Source: Trichosphaerium sp. ATCC 40318 (lineage: Eukaryota; Discosea; Flabellinia; Trichosidae). Taken from it: a stretch of 64,000 nt of DNA. Both the position numbers and the translations under genes were made by a program. A model generated the notes under the pieces. That model worked only from the letters and a program-made list of their open reading frames with translations, searched no databases and was not told where the DNA came from. Location of the stretch: contig JALMLS010000341.1 of the NCBI GenBank assembly GCA_038496445.1, positions 62,001-126,000 of the forward strand, in the 5' to 3' direction. The first letter of the stretch is position 1. Every line of letters starts with the position of its first letter. Shown piece after piece: positions 11,155 to 24,036 of the stretch.

Positions 11155-14100
11155 ATGGGCGTACCATCATTTTTTAGATGGCTTGTGGATAAGTATCCAG
11201 CCGTAATTCAAGCTGTAATAGAAGAGCAAGAAGGAGATCCAAGAGCTAGAAGAAATAATAATACAAACCCAAATGGTTTCGAGATAGATTGTCTATATAT
11301 TGATATGAATGGCATTATTCATCCATGCTCGCACCCAGAAAAAGGGGTAGGAGTTATTTTGCGCGAAAGCAACTTTTTTTGTTCAGATTTGCGTAACGTT
11401 GCGAGTTAATTAATCCATAATAGCCACAACCACAAAGCCTATCCGAGATATACAAAAATGTCGAATTGTATGTTGAGCGTTTATTCAACATGGCAAAACC
11501 ACGTCGTTTGCTTTACATGGCCATTGGTACGCACTCATTCTTAGATATAATGCATAATACGATCAATATTGAAAAAGCGGTTAGATGGAGTTGCCCCTCG
11601 CGCAAAGATGAACCAACAGCGCTCTAGAAGGTAAACAACGCGTTTATATTGCTTTACCAACATTTGCGCTTAGATTCCGTTCTGCACAAGAGGCAGACCA
11701 GAAAAGAATCGCACTAGAAGAAGAGCGAAGAGATTTAATATCTAGAGTATGGAATTCTTCATTCACTGTCATTAATTATGCTTGCTAGGGCCTCATGACG
11801 GAAGAAGAGGCACAACAACAGCGAGATAGACATTTCAATTTCGATTCTAATTGCATTACACCGGGTAAACTCCGACCTAGTCATTTTTTGTTTGACATTT
11901 CCTTCAAACACTTGTTTCGTCATTAACGTTCTGGGGTTTTAGGCACGGAGTTTATGTATAAATTGGCAAACTTTATGCGCGAGTTCGTAATCAGAAAACA
12001 ACAAACAGACCCAGCCTGGAAGAAAATTGCAGTTATTTTATCAGATGCAAATGTAACGAACTTTTTTTTTGTTTTGTTTTTGAGATTTTTCTTAACTTTA
12101 TCAACTGACGTGACTTCAGGTTCCAGGAGAAGGTGAACATAAAATTATGGTATGTCTGTACATTAGTTAAAACTACTAGGCTCGAATGAAACTTTAATAT
12201 TAATATTTGTTGAATTAGCATTCTGTTCAGGCTTTTTTCTTTTTTTTCCATTTTTTTCACATTTTTTTTTTTGCTAATAATTTACTTGTTGTAGGAATTT
12301 ATCCGATACCAGCGAACACAACCTGGTTATAACCCAAACACACAACATTGTGTATGTGGTCTAGATGCTGATCTAATTATGTTGGCTCTAGCCACACACG
12401 AGCCAAGGTTTTGTATTTTGAGTACGTTGCTTGTTTTTTTTCTTCTTTTTTCTTCATTTCTCTGACATATAATTAGGAGAGAAGGTGACATACGACCGTA
12501 ATAAAAAAGGAAAAGGAAGTAATAGGGTATGTAGTAGACTATCATTTAAAATGAGTGATTAACAAACCATTTACAAAGCCTTTGGATTCGGAAGATATTA
12601 ACGAAAAACCTCATGAGTTTTTACATGTGAATGTTCTTAGAGAGTATTTAGAACATGATTTACGCATACCTGATAAAGAATTGGGATTTAAATGGAGCTT
12701 AGAACGAGCAATAGATGATTTTGTCTTTTTATGTTTTTTTGTCGGCAATGATTTCTTGCCGCACGTGCCAACCCTTAAAATTCATGAGGGTGCTATTGAT
12801 CTTCTTGTGCAGTTATATAAGACTCACTTATCATCAATGGGAGGCTATATTACCGAAAATGGTGACGTGTCAATGCCACGCGTTCAAAAAATTATGGAAG
12901 AAATTGGAAAAGCCGAAAATACGATTTTGGAGTTGCGTGTTAGAAAAGAACAACAGCAACAGCAAAGGAAGAGAGATAAGGCTAAAAAATGGAAAGAGCG
13001 TAAAGCAAGTCTACAAGCCCATAAATCCATTGATAAGGGATACACTCACGAAAAGATATCCGCAAAGAGAAAGGTAAAAAAGCTCTTTGTGTTTAAGTTT
13101 TTTGTTTGTGCATTATTATATCGGCTTAAAGTGTTTTCAATTCACTAGCACATTATATGTGGGCGTATATTTAACACAAATAACTTGCTAATTTATCAAA
13201 AAAAGGATTTGGTTTCCATTCGACATTTTATTTTTTTTTGCGTTTTTATTCGTTTGTGCTCACTTGCAATTTGTTGTAGGAAACTGGTAAAATTGTGGCC
13301 AAAACATTAAAAATTGGTGATACGTATACAATACACTCAGTAAAACACTCAAGTGGAAGTGATGGTGGAGAAAATGTTAGTGTAGCATTTAAAGCTATCT
13401 ACAAGCGTAAGCCAAAATTATTGCAAGTTCTGCTCCGTGAAACATTGGAAGGCGGTGCAACTTCAAATACAAGGTTAGATCATCTATTGCATAAAAAACC
13501 CCCTTCAAAAATTTAACAGCATTAAAAGAGGTCACGTGTACATTGTATACTCTTCGAAACTTCGAATTGAAGGTTTTCCTTTTTTTTTCTTTTTTTTTGG
13601 TTAGAAAAATCAGTATTTACCTTTTTTTTTAGGTTATCATACAACTATGAACATGTAACAAAACTATATTTCGTAGTTTGTCCTGATAAGACAATTTTGG
13701 AATTGACAAGTTCAAAAGAACCTGTTTATGAGATATCTCAATCTGGTACATAACTTTTCTTTGCTTTTTGTTTGTTTGCTACACAAGTTCTATGGTGTTA
13801 AACATTAATTCTTGGTATAGGTCAAAAGATGACTGAGACACTGATTCCACCATTTATTGATGAAATAGAATCAAAAGGTAGGAAAAGGAGTGGTTGTTTT
13901 TTTATTTTTTTTTGATTCTGTTACTAAGACTTTGTTTTAGATGATGTGAAGACTATCAAGATGGAGTTTTCGACGTTCTTCAACTTATCGCGTATTAAGC
14001 AAGTGGCAGAGTCTGATGAACATATAGCTTCCATTATGTCAGTAGAGAACGTAGAAGGAGCTTCCCTTCTCGCTCTTGTTGTTCCTCCTAAAAAAGAAGA

Positions 14101-16645
14101 ACCAGAAGCTTCAGCTGATAAGAAGGACGAAAAAGGCGGTGACGCTTCAGATGGAAAGGATAAGCCACTTGTTGTAAAAGTTCCCGCGCCAGAGGCGAAA
14201 GATGCTCCAATTGTCGTCACCTTAGGAGGTGAAGATGTCCGTCTTGGAGAAGAAGGTTCGATTTTTTTTTCGATTCTTTCCATTTTCGAAGGTGTTTTAT
14301 TCCTTATTACTAACGCAAATAGGGTGGCGTGAGCGCTACTATAAGGCTAAGTTCAAGGTATCAATTCATGAGAACAATGAATTTAGAGAAAAGATTCGGC
14401 TTCATTATGCTGAAGGACTTAAATGGGTGATGGAGTATTATTACCAAGGCTGTGCTAGCTGGAGGTGGTTTTACCCATACTATTACGCTCCATTCAGTGC
14501 TGAGACCTATGACGTCGGTGAATTGAAGATTGAGTATGACAAGGGCACACCATTCAAACCTATTGAGCAACTCATGGGTGTGTTGCCACCTGGAAGGTAC
14601 TAAACACTTTCTTTTTATTCTGCTTTTTTTTTTTGATTTTCTTCTCTTCCTTGCTTTGGTTTCCTTTTCTTATGATATATTTAGTTGTACTTTACTACCG
14701 GCGCAGTACCGTCCACTGATGCTTGAAGATAGTAGCCCACTTATCAAGTATTATCCTAAAAAATTCGACGTTGATCCAAACGGCGAAAAAGTAGATTGGA
14801 AGTATGTCATACTTGTACCTTTCATTGAAGAAAATGACTTACTTGGTGTAATGACACCTATGGTACTTAATACTAACGAGATGAGCGTGCTAATTTTCTA
14901 CAAAGGAAGCTACATTAAAGGAAAATGAGAAAAAGAGAAATACACTTGGTGATCCAGTTATTTTCGTTGGTTCCAGACATGAATTGTTCAAGTATAAGGC
15001 TAAGCTTACCGAATCTGAAGATGGAGCTGTTGAACTTGATCCTACTAGTAACGTCTCAATCTACGGAAAAGTGTCAAAAGGTAATAATTTTGGCTTTAAC
15101 GCTCAGAAGTTCATTTCTTCTATCCTTGTTTGTTAGTTTTCTTTTGCTTTTTAGATCTTGATTTAACTCTTGTTGTAGTTTCGGACACTATAGATGAGCT
15201 ATGTAGAGACTCTGTAGCATGCTTCAAGTACGACCTACCTGAGCGTGGCGATACAGTATTTCAGTCCAAGCTCCTTAAAGGCGCTAAAATGCCAAAGAGC
15301 AGAGTTAACAAGCCACGTTATCTCGCGAACAGAAAGTTCTATCTAAGTAAGCCTTACCACGTCCAGTCATCTCATCAAAATTACTTACAACATCATAGGT
15401 CATGCTGCAAATAGGATGATACTTCATGGTCTTGAGTGTATGGACTCTAAGGAGTACGTTGAAAAGACTATTTTTGAAATAAAAACCAGGAAGTTTAACT
15501 TTTCCCAGGGAGCTTGAACGCCTTGAGTTCGAACAAGCCAAGTTCTATGGTAATCGTAATAATCGTGGGTACCATGGTGGTGGTATGTATTGATAAGGGT
15601 GAAGTTTTTGGCTTAACATGTACTTATAGATCGTTCTCATCGTGGAGGACGTGGTGGTCGTGGCCGTGGAAGAGGTCGTGGGGGTTATCATAACAATGGT
15701 GGTCGTAATTACAGCAATTACCCTAACAATCGTCGTAATGATAACAGATCTAATCCATGGCATAATGGTGACCAACGTCGTTACAATGCTAAAGATTCTG
15801 AAGGGCGAGACTCTCGCGATGGACAGAACCAGCGTTGTAAGTACAAAAACAAAACAAACTTGTTGACAACATACAAGAAAGAGAAGGTGATATCTTTACT
15901 TACTTTTTTGTGCAGTTGCTGGCCAAGGACAACGCTTAGGTGGTAACCCAGAGAAACGACGTGTTTGGGTACGCTATGATGTCTGTGCTTTCCTTTTTTT
16001 TTTCTTCTTTAATTAAACTAACTTAATTGTGTTTAAGTCTCGTAAAAGTGATGGAGGAGAAAAGGCTCCAAGTGAATCTGCCAATCAGAACCTTAATTGG
16101 CAACAGAAAATGTTGTTGCAAAACTTTGATAGTCCAACTCAAAGTAACCGCGGTAAACGTGGAGGAAGACGTGGTAGAGGTAAAAAAAAGTGTTGTCTTT
16201 TTGTTATCTCAAGTATTATGTTTTAGGTGGTAGAGGTGGAGGACCAAGTAACTCGCGTCCACCAGTATTTTACCAACCCAAGAATCGCGATAAAGGCGCC
16301 AAAGGTAATTTTTTAAAACAACCGAAAATAATGATTATTTCTCCATTCATTGAATTGTTGGCAAAGCTTTCAGTTGACGTGTTTTTTGTTTATTTTAGAT
16401 ACTCGCGAACAAAAGCAAGGTGGTCGTGGAGGAAAGACTAAAGCAAGCTTCACCTGGCAACAAAGAGATCGTTTCAGTTCAAAAAAAGTAAGTTATGATC
16501 AAACTGTGAAAAAATTCTTATTTTTTTTTACAAGGGTAATACTTCACCTACCAAGGAACCCAAGGAAGAGAACCCAGCTGAAAAACCAGCTGATAAGCCT
16601 GAAAAACAGTCCAAGAAGCCAGTCAATGATGATCCAAGCGAATAG
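11155..16645 (+). CDS. 5'-3' exoribonuclease, Xrn/Rat1 family
   Basis: Processive 5'-monophosphate exonuclease. Visible family blocks in order: [57 protein letters not shown] (active-site Asp), [67 protein letters not shown], then a basic coiled coil ([19 protein letters not shown]). Region 2 has [46 protein letters not shown] and [11 protein letters not shown]. The C-terminus is RGG/GR-rich with many Asn. The zinc knuckle of animal XRN2 after THEPRFCIL is missing. Around 260 residues that I do not recognise sit between the coiled coil and GWRERYY. About 18 introns. Block order fits nuclear Rat1/Xrn2 better than Xrn1. Confidence 0.9.
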
Positions 16646-16807
16646 AGGTTGATGGCAGTTTTTTATTCACAATTTTTTTGTTGAACCGAATTGTTCCTTT
16701 CGGTTAGAGATTTCCACAAAAGAAAAGTTATGAATATTTCTGCACTGAAAACGTCTTAAATAAAACAGCGGTATTAACGCAAGCATTGCACCTCGTTTTA
16801 AGTAAAT
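16646..16807. other. Short intergenic spacer
   Basis: 162 nt carrying the 3' end of the exonuclease gene and the 5' flank of the filamin-repeat gene. An AATAAA-like element (AAATAAAACA) sits near 16757. Nothing else was seen. Confidence 0.4.
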
Positions 16808-17389
16808 ATGAGCACAAAAAGGAAGCGTAATACATTAAACAAACAAAATGCTTCAAAAAAGAGAAAGAAAATGGGTTATTACCTTACTGGCGCTATTTCA
16901 AAGTGTATTGTAGGCGAAGAAGCCAGTTTTACAATTACATCCCGTGATAATGCCGGAAAAGAGCTCGTATGTATTGTTTAGAGCGTTGTTATTGGTTTTA
17001 AAGTGCGCACTAGGTTCTTGAAACCGTTCAGGTAAAGATAACCGGTCCTGAAGATGGAGTACCTACAATTAGGTACACTTTTGGTGAAAAATCCATTACA
17101 TGTCACTTTAAAGTGTCCAGAGTACGTTGATACCATTTGGCTTAGAGTGCCTTCTGTTGACACTTTGACAGGAAGGAGACTACGACGTAGAAATACTGGA
17201 TAGTGATGACATCTATGTTGAATATGAAGGTACTAGTCAGAGTTCGGTTCATCATTGGTTTCTGAATTACTTGAAGGAAAGGAAGTTACCAAGTATGTTA
17301 AGTCGATATGGTCACTTAAATTACCTGATTGGATGGATGTAGATATTGTAGATGGGCGTATAAACAAACGGTTCGTGCCTCAATATTAA
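16808..17389 (+). CDS. Small basic-headed protein with filamin-type Ig repeat
   Basis: The start MSTKRKRNTLNKQNASKKRK is a strongly basic head that could serve as a nuclear signal. The rest resembles one filamin/ABP280 repeat: ISKCIVGEEASFTITSRDNA, VQVKITGPEDGVPTI, CHFKVSREGDYDVEILDSD. That layout matches VGxxAxFTIxAxDxxG ... VxIxGP ... GxYxVxV of the family. A tail KSIWSLKLPDWMDVDIVDGR follows. Three short introns are needed, and every join preserves frame. No actin-binding domain is present. The next gene starts only 27 nt after the stop. Filamin-repeat assignment is by motif layout, so moderate. Confidence 0.6.
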
Positions 17390-17416
17390 TAAACATCCTG
17401 AACGTATAAGAAAATA

Positions 17417-18175
17417 ATGAGAATAAACAGGGAGAGTGAAACTGTTGATGAATTTCTAGAACGTTGTGATCCAACGAAGATAAGTAACATGTATGCGGAT
17501 TGGATTCAGGTATAATGTTGAATCCATATCTCCGTTTGTGAGTTAACTGGTTTAGCTAAATTCCCCTGACTTCGTTGATGATGTACTAAAAATGACAAAT
17601 AAACAAATTGAAGCTGAAGGTGTGGTGTAATATTTGACCCTCAAGTACTTGAGTTTCAGTGATTAATTAGTTCCTAGGCAAAAAAATATTGAAGTCAAAG
17701 GGGACGAAGGAAGAAAAAGCTGAAAAGATAAGCGCTCTTGCCAAAAAATCAGGATTACTTGCTGGCAAATGTAAGTCCGAATAATGTTCTCTTATTAAAC
17801 CTAACTTGAGTGTAGGGCTGTTATTTCCAAAAACAAAGGAAGTGAAAGAAGTTTGGTCAATGGTAGCAAGCCTTGTAGATGATTCTTTGGCTAATTCGGC
17901 CAAAGTAGCAACGAAGGGTAAAAGACCGTTTTTTCTTACTTTTTTCTTTTTTTTAAAATGCAAACTTGCCTTACAAATGCTAAGGGAAACGTTCTCGAAG
18001 CCATATATTATGTATTTATACAAAGAACTTCCTTGATGAAGAAGATGTAAATAATGTTAGAAGAGCACTTAGGGAACGCGGGATTTCAAGATCTATAAAG
18101 TACAAGGCGGATATCTACACTCATCTGAATGTTTATAACAATAAGATTGTAAACGAGTTTACTTACAAAGGCTGA
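17417..18175 (+). CDS. UPF0696 / Bles03 (C11orf68-like) protein
   Basis: The start MRINRESETVDEFLERCDPT follows the previous gene by 27 nt. Family marks, joined over five introns: YADWIQLNSPDFVDDVLKMT, a basic stretch with KKSGLLAGKWLLFPKTKEVK (family: SGKWMLFV), VWSMVASLVDDSLANSAKVA, SHILCIYTKNFLDEEDVNNV (family: HVICVYTxDFxDxEDVMRV), and KYKADIYTHLNVYNN near the end. Members of this family are thought to be related to the eIF4E fold, but no firm function is known to me. The assignment rests on several independent blocks in the right order. Confidence 0.7.
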
Positions 18176-18506
18176 TAAGCCAAACATAAAACCTGCATAT
18201 CTTAGCTTCCTTAGCTTGTTGTCAAATATTTTCTACTAATCTAAAGTCTCCTGTTGCCATTTTTTTTCAAGAACATACCAAACAATAACTTATTTGAGCG
18301 AGTCACTATGAAAGACAAACCAACATACAAAGAAGTAATTAATCAGTTTTAAAGCATAATGGTCATTCGTAAACAGTCCAGTCTGAATAAGTCCAAAAAC
18401 CACGCTTGGTTTGGTTCGTTGGTCATAATACAAATAATATAAAACAGTTTATTAGCGTATTTCTGCATTTTGAATGGCAGTTTAATATTCGAGCTTTCAG
18501 TGTCGT
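18176..18506. other. Intergenic between convergent genes
   Basis: 331 nt of 3' flanks. A/T-rich; no coding or repeat signal recognised. Confidence 0.4.
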
Positions 18507-21500
18507 TTAGTCATAAATCACTTCGGGAAAGGATATGGTATCCCCTGTGTTATCTGTATCTATAAGAACAGTGACTTTATAAACCCAATGAAGAGCACAT
18601 GATATATCTTCCCACAAAGAATTGTATTCCTTAATCATACCCGAACAGGAAGTCTCATAGAATAAAATGGATCCGAGGTAATTCTTTACAATCTCATGCC
18701 AAAAATGACATGTCAACGAAACATTGACATAATCAGATGGAGCATGATGAAAGATACAAACAAGAACTTCAACCTGTAAAAAAAAAGTAAGTGGTGATGT
18801 TGAACCAATTGAACAGAAAAATACGTTTTCTCCTTTTCATCACAACCAGCACTTACAGGCATATTATCAATGATGCATAACTTCGTTTGAGGTTCATAAA
18901 GAGTCATAGCTTGTTTTGGATAAGAATTTGTATTTGACAGCATACGGCCAACTTGAACTGTCCAACATATTTCTTTGGCAGTAAATTTAGGTTTTAGCTC
19001 AGTTGCTATTTCTGATTTCCACGGTTTTCTTCCCAGATTCTAAAATAGTGAGAACCTTTTAGTCTTACTTTGGTCATGCGCACAGAAGTTAGTCTTCTCA
19101 AAGAAGTAAGGCATTCTCTATGCCAAGTATGTATCGGCCAATGAATCCTCATATTGTAAATTTTGACATCATGTGAAGTAAACAGAGAGAATATGTGTTT
19201 GTGCTCCATAATAAGTCTCATATTTGTTTGCCCTCTAGTTTGCCACTTTTTAACTGCTTCTTTGTCAAATTTATACATAATTGGTACAGTGAGGTCTAAC
19301 ATGACGTTTGTGAATCGTTCCTTAAATCTAACGAAGTGAGTGAGTTCTCAAACAAAAAAACACGTGTTGAGTATGCTGTATACCGTTTCAGAGGTAGTCT
19401 TCCTTTGAATCTTAGTATGCGCGTATATACCTTCCATAAACGCAGCATTGATCCTAGAATAATGGTCTTCAAACAATAGAAATCCAACCTAAACACAGTC
19501 AAACAAGAAGTTTAAAAAAAAAGCCAACAAAGCCTTGTACCTCTCGTAGGCTTTTTCAGCTTGGTATATAAAGTTGCTCATCAGTTCTTCATAATGTTTA
19601 TCATACCAACAGCATGCCTATAAATACCGTTAATTTAAACTTAGAGCTTCTTTCAGTACCTCTCTTTCTTCGCTTTTTAAGCTTTTTATTCGGTTAGAAT
19701 GTTTTAAGATTGCAGCAGTTTGCTGTGGTTTTCTGTGTCTGTCGGTATACCGATACCAACGATACTCTGACTAATTAAATAATAAGTAGTTTAAGAGAAT
19801 ATTCTTGGTCACCTTTCTCATAGCTATATCCCAACGCCATTCCTTTTGATAATATGGATGAACAGGAGACAAAATCTCTTGTTGAACAGTAATGTGTATT
19901 TGTTTTGGTAAGAACTCCTTTCAAAATGTGTTAACCCTTAGTTATACCTCTTCAAAAACCTTACATTTGGTAGTATGGCTATATGCAACATAAGCTGAAT
20001 AACCATTAGGGACGCATTTCCTCCATAACTGCTAAGAAACGCATGTACAGGAAGACAACTAATAGCGTTTGTTATATGAACTGGAGAAGAGAGTACACTA
20101 CCTTTTGATGGCTTTCTGCATAGCTTGTATATGTAATGGCTTTAGCAGTGAGCCTGATGGTAACTTTAATGATTTGCCAAGCATAATTGCATCCATAATA
20201 TCCACAGAAATTTCTTGTATAGCGTGAACTGCTATATTTTTTGGAAGCGCTTTCATCATAGGTCTTATGAAGCAAAGAAAAGAGCTTTGTAGCATATTTT
20301 TCAAAGATCCATTACATATTGAGTCTACCTTGTTTTTTAAAATTTTAGCATGCTTGGCCCGTGTAGTGTGCTCATCAATGAACCTAAAGCAAATGTGACA
20401 TTTTAAAACGACAACTTCAAACCAAAACTCTGTACTTTTTGGCTTTGTTCTTCAATTTTTCATCTTCTAAGGAAACTACAGGTTCGTTTGTACAAACCAT
20501 AAAGTGATCAGGATCAGTATTAATAGGTGCTACAGAAAAACTTAACCAAAGTACACTAAGATGTGAAAAGTAAGTTGTACCATAAAACTCTGGAATATTT
20601 GGATCTTTCACCAAAGAAAACGCTTTTTTACGAGCTTCTGCGACAGTTCTTTTTACAAGTTAAGACATATATGTCGCGTGTTATAAAAAGAAGGTACGAA
20701 ACTAAGTAATCTTTGAATTTAAAGGATACAATCCAGCAAAACGGCCTTTTTTTATCTTATTGGTATTAGTTGTACTATTGTATTTCTGGTAGGATGTATC
20801 ATGGTAACATTCGCGAGGTACTTTAACATGTCCATCCTTTTTAGACACCTTAAGAGGTGGCAAAATACGTGGAACATAAGGAGCATATCCATAATTAGCC
20901 TAATTAAGAATAAAGATAAGCAATCCTTAGAAACAAAAGGTGTATGTACATATTTGCAAGTTACCCAATTTATTTCGTTTTTTATCGAGAAACTAGGAGT
21001 TACTACCTTATACTTTTTACCAAAGCTTGCCTATAAATGTATCTCAGCAAACAAGCGTTGTATACAACGCAAAAATAACTCGCCTTTAATTTAATATTGT
21101 CTACTTTGAAAAATCTACCTTTGCCGATATCAAGTCCCAAAGCTTGCTCCAAAACTATGAACAAAGTATTAAAAAAACAAGAAAAAAAGAAGAAAATAAA
21201 GGGTACTTCTCGCCACACATTCAGCGACAATCCAATATTCTTTACCAACTTTCATTTTTGTTTTACGTGATGTACCACTCGCTGTATAACGTTCAAGCAA
21301 AGTGTCTGTACAGAACCTAACATCCTTTAACAAAAAAAAAAAACCAACCCAAAAAAATATCTTTGATTTGCTGACAGATGAGGAATCGACTTACAACAAC
21401 TCAGGATTATGTGTCGCCATTATAACAAAGTGAGGTACTTTGTAGTCTCCCATCACACGCAATTTAACAAGAGAATATCTCACATATGGTCTACTAATTT

Positions 21501-21917
21501 TACAGTAAATCTGCTGACTAGGTTGGAAGTAATGATACTTTCCTTTGTATAAGCACCTTTAAACAAGTTTAACGTCAGCTGATTGCATCAGCAAGGTTAT
21601 AGGTCGTACATTGCGTCCTTTTTAAGGTATCCTGCCTTCTCAAGCTTGTACTCAGCCCATTTTTCGAATTGTTGTATAAAAGCACATTGCTTCGCGTCAG
21701 TTATTGCTATAGTGTCGTTTGAGTCTGTTGTCGGTAGGTTTGACAAAGTATGAATATATTCGCCTCTCATTGCTTTATAATGGGTATACACATCTGCTTT
21801 AACCGTCAAACATGTATTTGAACTCTTAGAAAATATATCTCGCTTTTTGTCTCTGAATGCGATGTTTATACTGCCACTCATGCGTTTCAAACTGTTATTG
21901 TGTTTGTCATCCCACAT
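18507..21917 (-). CDS. Large uncharacterised multi-exon protein with C-terminal F-box-like motif
   Basis: At least twelve exons can be traced. The start MWDDKHNNSLKRMSGSINIA leads into a hydrophilic N-terminal segment, then YKGKYHYFQPSQQIYCKISR, PYVRYSLVKLRVMGDYKVPH, YAPYVPRILPPLKVSKKDGH, VPRECYHDTSYQKYNSTTNT, and long basic helical segments with many Trp, Tyr and His residues (KEWRWDIAMRKV, RWYRYTDRHRKPQQTAAILK). Near the end EVLVCIFHHAPSDYVNVSLT followed by CHFWHEIV resembles an F-box (LxxxIFxxxxxxDxxxVSLTCHxWHxI). The stop is at 18507. I do not recognise the bulk. It may be two genes, but no internal ATG or stop pattern forces a split. Intron sizes and style match the neighbours. Confidence 0.5.
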
Positions 21918-23239
21918 GTGACTAAATCTATATCAGAGGACTCCTTAGTTACAGCCTGCTATAGTTGTGGCAAGTTTTTGTTTTGTTAAGTTCGTATTGA
22001 AAGGGCTTCGCGAAAATGATTTAAGATAACCCTGTTCAAAATGTAAACCAAGGTAATGTGAACCAATTGTTAACATTAGCTGTATTCCTACAGCTTCGCT
22101 ACTGTGACTGTAGCAAACGAAAATAACTAAACTGGAAAGTATTTCAAAGAACAGATTTATATTACGAGATAAGACAACGTATTAAGCGAACAATAGCGTA
22201 CTCCCATAGTTACGTCACCTGTACCAGCTTCTGGAGCAGTCCAGGTAAATGCTATATTTGTTTTCTTATTAGATCCATCGCGGTGACGAAGGCTACCATT
22301 GCACGCGGGGTACCAGTCCACAAAATGCTGTCAGCTGTAAGTGCAGGGTGACCAGAAAGAATACTTCCAAAATTGTACCAGTAGGAGGAGAGCCTGTATA
22401 AAATGAAATGGTCACTCCCTACAAGTTCACCGGACTTAATTTGTTAGGGAAAGAGGAACGTGCCTTGTACATTGAGGTATCGCTCGCAGGGGCTATTGAG
22501 CACATCCTCATACATAAATTGCCACTGTTCACTGGACAAATTGTTACTGAGCACTCCCAAAAGCGAACAATGAGGCTATAAAGCATGTAAAGAGAAGAAT
22601 AAGCCCGATATCATCATTTTTGAAGTTGCTTTCACTAATGAAATATCACGTGATAAAACAATACATTTTATTAATATTGTTAGGATGCCTGAGTACAAAA
22701 ACATTATCAATGTACAGAAAATGCCTTAAACTCACATGAATTCAGCCATATGGGCTTGTTTGTGGCGACATACTGATACAGCTCACAGAGAATATCTACA
22801 TTATGTAGCGGACCAGGTTTTTTGCTCCAGGCTGTGATATTGCAAGCATGCGAAGAGGCCAGTCACAAAAAGAGATATTGTCGCTAAGTTAGGTAAGTAG
22901 CATATCCACGAATAAACGTCGTGATAAAACATACAAGTGGAGTGATATGTCGTGTGCTACCACTTCAATACGTTATGTAATCGTTGGTAAACTGGTGGTC
23001 TATACAACGAGAAACAATACTTGTGAAGTTCAGCAGAACTCTGCGTGTTTTATGGTTCATAAAAATGGTGAATCTAATTTACCGGTTTTCGATTCGTCAT
23101 GATACGAATAATGGACAAATAGTCTTAAAAGTATTGCCGGTTAATTGCTGGATTTTTTTTTACGAATTTTAAGAGGATTAAGGCATAGTTGCAAGGTGTT
23201 GCTGCTTAAGTTTGCAGTTTACCCGATATTACCCCAAGA
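21918..23239. other. Gene-poor stretch with remnants
   Basis: 1.3 kb between the large minus-strand gene and the C2 protein. It holds a Reeler-like fragment (about 22190-22400, listed separately). It also holds a possible short plus-strand gene around 22738-22900 (reading MNSAIWACLWRHTDTAHREY, then after a 30-nt intron HAKRPVTKRDIVAKL) whose continuation I could not resolve. An ATCACGTGAT palindrome is at about 22648. Confidence 0.4.
22190..22400 (-). pseudogene. Reeler-domain remnant
   Basis: On the minus strand a short stretch reads CNGSLRHRDGSNKKTNIAFT followed by WTAPEAGTGDVTM. This matches the end of the Reeler domain (CxGxxTHxxxxxKxxVxFxWTAPxxGTGxVTF), found N-terminal in reelins and some redox membrane proteins. 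Upstream the frame breaks and no complete domain or start was found, so it is most likely a fragment. Confidence 0.4.
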
Positions 23240-23779
23240 ATGTCCGAATCATCTCTAAACCCATTAGCCTATACAGGTATATTGTATGTACGCATTGAGG
23301 ACGTTGAACAACTAGTAAAAGATAGAAAAACACCTCGTGAACACTTTGTAACAGTAAAATTGTACACGCCAAGCACGAAAATATCAGTAGAAAAGAAAAC
23401 AACGCACATTGAATCGCCATTGGTGACAAGGGCTGTATTTCGCGACACACTACCTCCAATACACGTAAAAAGCAACGGAGATGCTGTTTACGTCATATTC
23501 AAGGTGAAACGTAAAAGATTGACAGGACTCAAGCACAAGACGCTCGCCAAGGCCAAAGTCATCTTAGATCAGTTCGGTTCGCTCAGTTTTCCTTTTGATG
23601 GCACATTTGTATTGCCTATGGACGCACCAGAGCAAATTTACAAAACGAATTTGCGCGTATCTTTAGAATATGTACCAGAAGGCTATGAACGACAAGGATT
23701 CAATGCAGAAGGTAACGACAACAGCCATGTCATGATCGCTATAAAACAAGACACAGAAGAAGACTCGAGCGACTCCTGA
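23240..23779 (+). CDS. C2-domain protein, intronless
   Basis: A single 179-residue ORF beginning MSESSLNPLAYTGILYVRIE and ending in an acidic serine-rich tail (DTEEDSSDS). The pattern GILYVRIEDVEQLVK, HFVTVKLYTPSTK, TRAVFRDTLPPIHV, AVYVIFKVKRKR and AKAKVILDQFG resembles the strand order of a C2 domain. The acidic Ca2+-binding loops are not obvious, so it is probably Ca2+-independent. Unusual here in lacking introns. Fold assignment is by pattern only. Confidence 0.6.
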   Translation: MSESSLNPLAYTGILYVRIEDVEQLVKDRKTPREHFVTVKLYTPSTKISVEKKTTHIESPLVTRAVFRDTLPPIHVKSNGDAVYVIFKVKRKRLTGLKHKTLAKAKVILDQFGSLSFPFDGTFVLPMDAPEQIYKTNLRVSLEYVPEGYERQGFNAEGNDNSHVMIAIKQDTEEDSSDS

Positions 23780-24036
23780 AGAATAGTCAGTTACTACTGG
23801 ATAGTGTACTTCGGCATGAGGAACTGAATTCAGAAAAGCCATGTATAAAGTGTAAATAAACTAAGTTCGCCAGTCTACTTGTATTACCAAAAAGGGAAAA
23901 TACTAGATAACTATTCCCATGGCTGTGATTTAATAAACCACACTATAGATTGTTACAGGATATTTCGATAGAGCAACTAATGCCTTTCAATTAGAAGTAC
24001 ATGAAGAAAGTTACATATTATGCAATATAAAGACCT

